A DNA stretch of 7,463 nucleotides from positions 1 through 7,463 of the forward strand of contig JAJDAI010000793.1 of NCBI GenBank assembly GCA_029261955.1, read 5' to 3'. Origin of the DNA: Deltaproteobacteria bacterium (GTDB lineage: Bacteria > Myxococcota_A > UBA796 > UBA9615). Under the pieces are notes generated by a model. That model saw only the letters and a program-made list of their open reading frames with translations, was not told where the DNA came from and did no database searches. Shown here one piece after another: positions 1-4,682 of the stretch; position 1 is the stretch's first letter, and each line of letters opens with the position of its first letter. Made by a program: the position numbers and the translations under genes.

Positions 1-158
1 CCCAGTTCTACGAGGAGGACGGCGCGGAGTTCATGAGCCCCTACCTGAGCCTCGACTACGCCTGCCGGCGCTGCCACATGGACGGGGCCGGTGCCTACCC
101 GAAGACCGACGAGGAGCTCCGGGACGCGGCGCGGGGCTTCCACGACCCCGCGGACTGA
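1..158 (+). CDS. C-terminal fragment of a c-type (probably multiheme) cytochrome
   Basis: This is an incomplete gene: the reading frame enters from the left edge (first full codon at base 3) and ends at TGA 156-158, giving 51 residues. Residues 21-25 are CRRCH, a canonical CXXCH covalent haem c attachment site. It sits in the context PYLSLDYACRRCHMDG and is followed by KTDEEL...AARGFHD. A CXXCH close to the C-terminus after a 'YxSLDYAC' strand, followed by a 'TDEEL' helix ending in FH, resembles the last haem site of periplasmic multiheme cytochromes from deltaproteobacteria. That family placement is from memory of such proteins and is moderate. The haem motif itself is seen directly. The number of haems and the electron partner cannot be told from the fragment. 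The gene converges on creD with only 15 bases between the two stops, and no terminator hairpin is visible in that gap. Confidence 0.8.
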   Translation, partial: QFYEEDGAEFMSPYLSLDYACRRCHMDGAGAYPKTDEELRDAARGFHDPAD

Positions 159-173
159 GCCCACAGCCCGGCG

Positions 174-1535
174 CTACCGGGCCTCCACCCCCTTTCCTCC
201 CCCGAGGTTCCGCGTCGCGAACATCAGGGCGGCGGTCGCGCTCAGCAGCAGGCCCGCGCCGGCCAGCAGCGCGTAGTCCTCCATGCGCAGGATCGAGTAG
301 AGGACCGCGTAGAGGCCCGCGAGCAACACCCCGACGAGGCCCGCGCGCCGGAGGCTGCGCAGCGCCGCGCCCGTGTAGAGCGAGATCATCCCGACGACCG
401 CCGCCGCCGCCGCCAGGTAGCCGGTCGCGAAGGACGTGTGCTCCGCCAGCGCCAGCAGGGTCACGTAGAAGAGGCAGAGCGCCAGGCCCACCAGGCCGTA
501 CTGCATGAAGTGCATGCGCACGCCGGCGACGAGCTCGAAGAGCACGAAGATGAGGAAGGTGAGGAAGACGAAGAGCAGCCCGTAGCGCACGGCGCGTCCG
601 ACCTTGTCGTAGAGCGCGACCGGCTCGAAGAGATCGACCCCCGCGAGGCCCTCGCTCAGGTCGTGCTGCTCCTGCTCCAGGGTCCACTGCTGGGGGTAGT
701 TGCGGGTGAGGTGGGGCACCGTCCAGCTCGCTTCGAAGCCCGACTCGTCGATGCTTCGCTGCTTCGGCGAGCCCTGGAAGCTCGGGTGCGGCCAGGGCGA
801 TCGGATGGTGACGTCCGTGTTCTTCGCCGTCGGCGCGAAGCGCACGCCACCGCTGCCGCGCAGGGTCATGTCGATGGAGAACTCGTAGGCATCGGGCTCC
901 CCGCTCAGCCCCGGCAGCGGCGCGTGGAATCCGCTGGGCAGCACGTCGGTGATGCGCGCCCCGGGCGCGAGCTCGGCCTGGTGACCCGCCCACTCCAGAG
1001 GCCTGATCTCCGCGATGGCGCCGGTGTCGGACAACCCCATGACCCAGATCGCCTTGCTCCACTCGACGCGCTCCAGGTGGTCGCTCAGGGCCGCGACGTC
1101 GAGGGTGCCGAAGCGACCGGTCATCGTGATGTCTGCGGTGTAGACGAGCGACTCGTAGATGCCGCGGTAGCGCCGCTCCTCCTGGAGGTCCATCTCCAGA
1201 TCGAGCGCGTCGGGCAGGAAGACCGCGCGGCGCGCGAGGTAGGTGACCGTCGGCACCTTGTGCGGCACCCCGCCCTCGTCCACGACCGTCTCGATCTGGC
1301 GGTGGGCGTCGACGTAGGGCACCACGAGCAGCGGCCCCTGCAGCACCTGGTCCTGCCCCCAGGTCGAGGCCATGTCGCGCAGCACGCCCTGGTAGCGGTC
1401 GCCGCGGTCGTCCACGAGCCCGCCCACGAAGGCGAGCGGGATGAGCATCAGCAGCCCCAGCAGGCCCACGGCGCCCAAGCGCATCAGGAGCACGGATTCG
1501 GGCGAGAGCTTCGGTCGGTCGGTGGTCTTCTCCAC
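174..1535 (-). CDS. creD: CreD family inner-membrane protein
   Basis: The predicted 453-residue protein matches the CreD family (PF06123) in length (E. coli CreD is about 450) and layout. There is one N-terminal membrane segment (about residues 16-38). A motif GPLLVVPY follows a QDQVLQ turn, then a large periplasmic beta-rich domain, then a C-terminal membrane bundle from about residue 318 to 437. The bundle carries the family hallmarks FLIFVLFELVAG, QYGLVGLALCLFY, FATGYL and ILRMEDYALL. In E. coli creD is the strongly induced target of the CreBC two-component system and affects envelope and colicin/beta-lactam phenotypes; its biochemical activity is unknown. No creB or creC lies in the window. 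The start chosen is GTG at 1533-1535, with AAGG seven bases upstream. The frame remains open to an ATG at 1650-1652, but that would add 39 Arg/Pro/Gly-rich residues and run the gene through the terminator hairpin at 1622-1650. An internal Met18 is another, less likely start. Confidence 0.93.
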   Translation of the reverse strand: MEKTTDRPKLSPESVLLMRLGAVGLLGLLMLIPLAFVGGLVDDRGDRYQGVLRDMASTWGQDQVLQGPLLVVPYVDAHRQIETVVDEGGVPHKVPTVTYLARRAVFLPDALDLEMDLQEERRYRGIYESLVYTADITMTGRFGTLDVAALSDHLERVEWSKAIWVMGLSDTGAIAEIRPLEWAGHQAELAPGARITDVLPSGFHAPLPGLSGEPDAYEFSIDMTLRGSGGVRFAPTAKNTDVTIRSPWPHPSFQGSPKQRSIDESGFEASWTVPHLTRNYPQQWTLEQEQHDLSEGLAGVDLFEPVALYDKVGRAVRYGLLFVFLTFLIFVLFELVAGVRMHFMQYGLVGLALCLFYVTLLALAEHTSFATGYLAAAAAVVGMISLYTGAALRSLRRAGLVGVLLAGLYAVLYSILRMEDYALLAGAGLLLSATAALMFATRNLGGGKGVEAR

Positions 1536-1546
1536 GGAGGAGCCTT
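1533..1546 (-). promoter_or_regulatory. Ribosome binding site and GTG start of creD
   Basis: On the minus strand AAGG (1546-1543) lies seven bases before GTG (1535-1533). The site is weak but correctly spaced. It places the start so that the first membrane helix begins about 15 residues in, as in other CreD proteins. No convincing sigma-70 promoter is seen between this site and the hairpin at 1622-1650. Confidence 0.55.
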
Positions 1547-1621
1547 GCCGTGGGGCGCAGTCCCGCCTGCCCAACGCCCCAGGCACCCGGGACCTTCCCC
1601 GTCCCCGCCCCAGAACGGAAA

Positions 1622-1650
1622 GAGCCGGGCCCTTTTGGGGGGCCCGGCTC
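1622..1650 (-). terminator. Intrinsic terminator of the collagen-like cytochrome gene
   Basis: An 11-bp perfect stem is formed by 1622-1632 and 1640-1650 (arm GAGCCGGGCCC and its complement), with a 7-base loop. Read on the minus strand it is followed by TTTCCGTT, a short and interrupted T tract. Read on the plus strand it is followed by ACTCCTT, which is less terminator-like. It begins 45 bases downstream of the TGA of the minus-strand cytochrome gene (1696-1698), so it best fits as that gene's terminator. It would separate that gene's transcription from creD. Confidence 0.75.
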
Positions 1651-1695
1651 ACTCCTTGGGTTCATCCAACTCGCCGAAGCGAGTCGATGTTCAGA

Positions 1696-3444
1696 TCAAT
1701 CGGTGGGGGTGTCCGTCCATACGCCTCCTCGATCGTCAGAGAGCTCTTCCATCGAACCGGCGTTGAAGCCGTTCGGGGGAGTGCTGGTGTCGCTGGCGAG
1801 GATGGTGTGGCAGTCAGAGCAGGCGCTCGTGCCTGCGGCGACCGCACCGGCTCCGCCATGGACCTGGTCAACAACCGCGCCGGTGACGGGGTCGTTGAAG
1901 ACCTTGCCCTCGGCCTCGTTGACGCCGCTCAGGAACTCCCAGGAGTTGATGCCCGGCTGGAAGAGCTGGACGCGCGTCATGGGGAACTGCTCGAGGTCGT
2001 CCCAGTCAGGCAGCGGGTAGGAGCCGCCGTTGCCGGTCAGGTCGGTGGCCTCGACGTCGCCGCCGCCGCCGAGGGAGACGGTCATCGGGAAGGAGATGTA
2101 GTGGTCGCGAGTCGTGTACTCCCAGAGGTGAACCTCGAAGCCCACCTCGTAGGTGCTGCCAGCCACCATGGCGACGTCGTCGTCGTTGCCGGTGTCGAGC
2201 AGGCGCTGCATCTGGACCTTCCAGACGCCGAGCTCACCGTCGGGGGACTGCGGGACGAACTCGGTGCCGAACGCGGTGATGTCAGCGCGGGAGCCGTCGC
2301 CAGCGCGGAGGATGCGGCGCGGAACCGTGTCGCCATCCTGCGGCACGTAGCCCATGAGCACGGCCTCGTCGTAGGGCATCTGCGCGGGGTTCGGAGCCGT
2401 GTGGCCCATCAGCTCGGCGGTGTCGTCGACCATGTAGTACCAGGGAGTCTCCCAGAACTCGTCCCAGTCGAAGACCCAGTTGCCCCACGTGGTGGCGGGG
2501 TCGAGCAGCATCTCGGGGTTGCCGTTGACGTCGAGGCCCTGGTTGCGGAACACGCTCTGACCGGCGTCGCCCTTGCGGCCACCGTCGTCGGAGCCGGTGC
2601 GGGCCACGTTGTCCCAGTCCAGCATCTTGATGTACTGGTCGTCAGCCATCGCGATGGGGTTGGAACGGGCGCCGCGCCAGTGCCAGAGGTCGAGGATCTT
2701 GTCGCCCGAGGCGCCGCCGTCGGTCACGTGATCGGGGGAGACCCACTTGCCGTCGTGGCCGTTTGCCTCGTTCCACTCGGGCATGTGGCGCGAGTCGTCG
2801 TGGCAGGTCTGGTAGCAGCCGAACTTGTCGAACTCATCGAGGGACGCGTCGCGTGACGGGTCGTTGACCATGATCGACGTGCGCTGCTCGTAGATCGTCG
2901 TCAGGAGGCCCTGGTCGCCCTGGTCGGTGTCGCCATCGATGGACGCCTGCGCGTCGCGTCGGTCGCCGCCTTCCTTGAACCACTGGCCACCCATGTAGCG
3001 CAGGTACTGGTGCCGCTTGCCTTCGTTGCCGCGGTAGGTGACGCGCCAGAACATGGTGTCGTCGTTGAACGCCGCCTGGACGTCGTAGGGGAGGATGCGA
3101 CCGTGGTCGCCGTTGTGGCCTTCGAGCGTCGGCGTCGGCAGACCGAAGTCCTCGCCGTCTTCGCCGTCTTCGCCGTCTTCGCCGTCTTCGCCGTCTTCGC
3201 CGTCTTCGCCGTCTTCGCCGTCAACGCCGTCTTCGCCGTCTTCGCCGTCGAGTCCGTCGTCACCGTCGGTGCCGACGCCATCGGCGCCATCGAGTCCGTC
3301 TTCACCGTCTTCACCGTCGGTGCCGTCGGTGCCATCGAGTCCGTCTGCACCGGCCGCCCCCGCCGGTCCTTCTGTGCCTTCGCACGCTGTGAGCATGAAG
3401 CTGCTCATGAGGAAAATAAATGCGAGTCGCAGTGCCCTGCACAT
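1696..3444 (-). CDS. Collagen-like, ethylbenzene-dehydrogenase-type diheme cytochrome c lipoprotein
   Basis: The product has 582 residues. Residues 1-21 are a lipoprotein signal with lipobox LTAC (C21), so the mature protein should be lipid-anchored. Residues 23-99 are Gly-X-Y triplets (25 triplets, with one break at G56-V57-G58), almost all acidic and ending in eight GED triplets. From about 120 to 460 the sequence resembles the haem-binding domain of ethylbenzene dehydrogenase/cytochrome c-552 proteins (EB_dh, PF09459): FWRVTYRG (132-139), a haem site CYQTCH (210-215), DLWHW (252-256), ARSNP...DDQY (259-271), VWKVQMQR (407-414) and RDHYISFP (446-453). A second haem site, CSDCH (542-546), lies in a C-terminal extension after PGINSWEFLSG and HGGAG. 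The first site has three residues between the cysteines (CX3CH); the second is canonical. The role is probably electron transfer at the cell surface or in the periplasm; the redox partner is not visible. The start is ATG 3442-3444, with AGGA eight bases upstream. The frame is open to 3612, but that extension would bury the signal peptide. Confidence 0.9.
   Translation of the reverse strand: MCRALRLAFIFLMSSFMLTACEGTEGPAGAAGADGLDGTDGTDGEDGEDGLDGADGVGTDGDDGLDGEDGEDGVDGEDGEDGEDGEDGEDGEDGEDGEDFGLPTPTLEGHNGDHGRILPYDVQAAFNDDTMFWRVTYRGNEGKRHQYLRYMGGQWFKEGGDRRDAQASIDGDTDQGDQGLLTTIYEQRTSIMVNDPSRDASLDEFDKFGCYQTCHDDSRHMPEWNEANGHDGKWVSPDHVTDGGASGDKILDLWHWRGARSNPIAMADDQYIKMLDWDNVARTGSDDGGRKGDAGQSVFRNQGLDVNGNPEMLLDPATTWGNWVFDWDEFWETPWYYMVDDTAELMGHTAPNPAQMPYDEAVLMGYVPQDGDTVPRRILRAGDGSRADITAFGTEFVPQSPDGELGVWKVQMQRLLDTGNDDDVAMVAGSTYEVGFEVHLWEYTTRDHYISFPMTVSLGGGGDVEATDLTGNGGSYPLPDWDDLEQFPMTRVQLFQPGINSWEFLSGVNEAEGKVFNDPVTGAVVDQVHGGAGAVAAGTSACSDCHTILASDTSTPPNGFNAGSMEELSDDRGGVWTDTPTD
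3148..3219 (-). repeat. 9-bp tandem repeat encoding (Gly-Glu-Asp)8
   Basis: Eight 9-bp units in the collagen-like stalk encode residues 76-99. Seven units (3157-3219) are identical, GGCGAAGAC on the coding strand. The unit next to the haem domain differs only by GAG for GAA. Older-looking GED units nearby (residues 44-49) use GGT for Gly instead. The uniform units therefore look like a recent expansion by slippage. Gain or loss of units would keep the frame and only change the stalk length. Confidence 0.95.
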
Positions 3445-3452
3445 GATGGGGG

Positions 3453-3456
3453 TCCT
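3453..3456 (-). promoter_or_regulatory. Ribosome binding site of the collagen-like cytochrome
   Basis: AGGA on the minus strand lies eight bases before ATG 3444-3442. It supports the start that puts a lipoprotein signal peptide at the N-terminus, rather than the upstream in-frame ATG at 3610-3612. Confidence 0.65.
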
Positions 3457-3508
3457 ATTCCGGCATCGAGCCCACCAGACAGGTGCGGACGATGTCGGGC
3501 TAGCCCAA

Positions 3509-3526
3509 CGCAGGCTTCGTGCCAGG
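3509..3526 (-). promoter_or_regulatory. Candidate sigma-54 (-24/-12) promoter for the cytochrome gene
   Basis: The minus strand reads CCTGGCACGAAGCCTGCG. CTGGCACG fits the sigma-54 -24 element YTGGCACG exactly. The -24 GG and -12 GC are separated by exactly ten bases as required. The -12 half reads CTGC where TTGC is the consensus. Transcription would begin near 3498, leaving a leader of about 53 bases before the ATG. No enhancer-binding-protein site was identified. The match is seen in the sequence; function as a promoter is inference. Confidence 0.4.
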
Positions 3527-3677
3527 ACGCACTCAATCTGCCGAGCCGGTGCGAGATGGGCCACTCGGGCCCCGCACGGCCTGGATCGCGTTGAACCTCC
3601 GGGTGGCCACACGGGGACTGAGTCGTCCGGTTGGCCAGAGCGATCTGTGTCAGCTGGAATAGGTTGAAAGTGCGGGG

Positions 3678-3751
3678 TGGCACAGGTCGCCGGATCGCGC
3701 CCCCGGATCGGGTCGTCCGGAGGGCATCCGCCCGCTCCGTCGCCTGTGCCA
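3678..3751 (+). repeat. 9-bp inverted repeat upstream of the lipoprotein gene
   Basis: TGGCACAGG (3678-3686) and its exact complement CCTGTGCCA (3743-3751) flank 56 bases. The intervening stretch contains smaller complementary pairs (CCGGA/TCCGG and GGGC/GCCC). It ends 46 bases before the ATG at 3798, so it could be a folded leader or a spaced operator. The arms are short enough for chance in GC-rich DNA. Confidence 0.3.
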
Positions 3752-3797
3752 ATCTGCTCCCGAGGGGCGCTTGAACGGCTCCGTGGGGATCTGACGC

Positions 3798-4682
3798 ATG
3801 AACACCCGAACCCGGCTCGGTCTGCCGCTGCTCGCGCTGCTGCTCGCCGCCTGCCCGGTGCCCGAGCGCACTGACTACAGCCTCTCCGAGGGCGACCCCG
3901 CCACGGAGCTCACCTCGGCCATCACCTTCGTCGGCGTGGACTTCGAGGTCCGCAAGGGCGAGCCGCCGGCCGCGACCGACACGGCGGTGCTGGTGATCGG
4001 CGGGGACGGCATCCCCGTCGCCATCGCCCCCGGCTCCGGCGGCGTGCTGTCCTTCGACTACCAGGTGGAGGTCGCCGAGCTCGTCGACCTCGTCATCCAC
4101 TTCAGCGGGGCCGACTCCCACATCGTCGTGCACCTCGATCTGACGGGCGAGGCCACCACCGGCACCGTGGACATCCCCTTCGGTGTCGCGGCCGACGTCT
4201 GCGACGCCCTCGCCGAGATCCAGCACGCGATCCAGTGCAACGAGACGCTCCAGGGCCTCGGCGGCGAGGTGGCGGACTACTTCGTCCAGGAGATGACGCT
4301 GCTCTGCGATGCGCAGGGCGACGACGACGACGACGACGACGACGACTCCGCCGATGACCACGACGACGCTGCGAGCTCCTTCGAGCTCAGCGGCAGCTGG
4401 GTCGCCGGCCCCTCCTCGGACACCTGCATCGGCAGCGCCCAGGCCGAAGGCCCCGCCGACAGCCTGAGCGTCTCCTGGACCTGCACCTTCGCCAACGCCG
4501 GCCTGGAGTGCTCAGGGACCTGGGACGGAATCGTCGTGGACGGGGCGCCCTCGGCTGTGTCCCTGGACTGCCTGGGCCTCGATGGCACCGCCGCCTTCTC
4601 GAGCGGCCCGCCGATGGCTGGCCAGGCCGACTTCGACAACGGCACCGCGCAGGTCACCCTCAGCTTCGTGGAGGCCTCGTGA
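3798..4682 (+). CDS. Predicted lipoprotein with poly-aspartate linker, function unknown
   Basis: The product has 294 residues and I do not recognise a family. Residues 1-19 form a lipoprotein signal peptide with lipobox LAAC (C19). Residues 20 to about 172 form a first domain rich in beta-type sequence (for example AVLVIGGDGIPVAIAP and VDLVIHFSG), with cysteines at 135, 147 and 170. A linker of nine aspartates (175-183) continues as SADDHDDAAS. A second domain follows (about 194-294) with GSW and GTW motifs and four cysteines (210, 229, 238, 258), perhaps a small disulphide-bonded beta sandwich. Such Asp-rich linkers are common in lipoproteins of myxobacteria-like genomes. The ATG is preceded by GGGGA eight bases upstream, a modest ribosome site. 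The stop overlaps the next gene's start as TGATG, so the two are very likely co-transcribed and translationally coupled. The lipobox is seen; location in the outer membrane is inference. Confidence 0.85.
   Translation: MNTRTRLGLPLLALLLAACPVPERTDYSLSEGDPATELTSAITFVGVDFEVRKGEPPAATDTAVLVIGGDGIPVAIAPGSGGVLSFDYQVEVAELVDLVIHFSGADSHIVVHLDLTGEATTGTVDIPFGVAADVCDALAEIQHAIQCNETLQGLGGEVADYFVQEMTLLCDAQGDDDDDDDDDSADDHDDAASSFELSGSWVAGPSSDTCIGSAQAEGPADSLSVSWTCTFANAGLECSGTWDGIVVDGAPSAVSLDCLGLDGTAAFSSGPPMAGQADFDNGTAQVTLSFVEAS
4320..4346 (+). repeat. Nine consecutive GAC codons (Asp9 linker)
   Basis: This is a perfect trinucleotide run of nine GAC units within the lipoprotein gene, between its two presumed domains. 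As with the 9-bp array in the cytochrome, length changes by slippage would stay in frame. Confidence 0.95.
4670..4674 (+). promoter_or_regulatory. Ribosome binding site of the barrel protein, inside the lipoprotein gene
   Basis: GGAGG lies seven bases before ATG 4682-4684, embedded in the last codons of the lipoprotein gene. It is the strongest Shine-Dalgarno match in the window. It fixes the start that gives a classical signal peptide, rather than upstream in-frame ATGs within the lipoprotein gene. Confidence 0.8.

Larger units (their letters stand above)
3445..3797. other. Divergent intergenic region
   Basis: These 353 bases separate the leftward cytochrome from the rightward lipoprotein gene. 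They should hold the promoters of both. I see a sigma-54-like element for the leftward gene and a 9-bp dyad upstream of the rightward gene, both listed separately. I see no convincing sigma-70 -35/-10 pair on either strand. Open frames crossing the region have no recognisable start context or family and overlap the flanking genes out of frame. No RNA gene is recognisable. Confidence 0.7.

Noticed and set aside
31..1665. 544-residue minus-strand frame over creD
   Set aside because: It is a different frame on the same strand as creD, Arg/Ala/Pro-rich with no family features. It also overlaps the cytochrome fragment at the left edge.
438..1766. 442-residue plus-strand open frame
   Set aside because: It lies antisense to creD and runs through the hairpin at 1622-1650. 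Its composition is what GC-rich antisense frames give, whereas the minus strand encodes an unmistakable CreD.
1441..2856. 471-residue plus-strand open frame, Val/Ala/Gly-rich
   Set aside because: It is antisense to the cytochrome lipoprotein, whose haem motifs, lipobox and EB_dh motifs are clear on the minus strand.
3148..3345. CRISPR-like array
   Set aside because: The units are 9 bp with no spacers and encode Gly-X-Y triplets in frame, so it is a coding tandem repeat.
3095..3667. Plus-strand frames with Ser-Pro-Ser or Phe-Ala-Val repeats opposite the collagen stalk
   Set aside because: These are only the complementary readings of the 9-bp array; they have no start context and end in non-coding sequence.
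3664..3692. Sigma-70 promoter beginning TTGAAA upstream of the lipoprotein gene
   Set aside because: TTGAAA fits a -35 box, but at 17 bases' spacing the -10 position reads TCGCCG, which is not a credible -10 element.
3622..3720. Direct repeat GTCGTCCGG (3622-3630 and 3712-3720)
   Set aside because: Nine bases in two copies 90 bases apart is weak in GC-rich DNA, and no mobile-element or operator context supports it.
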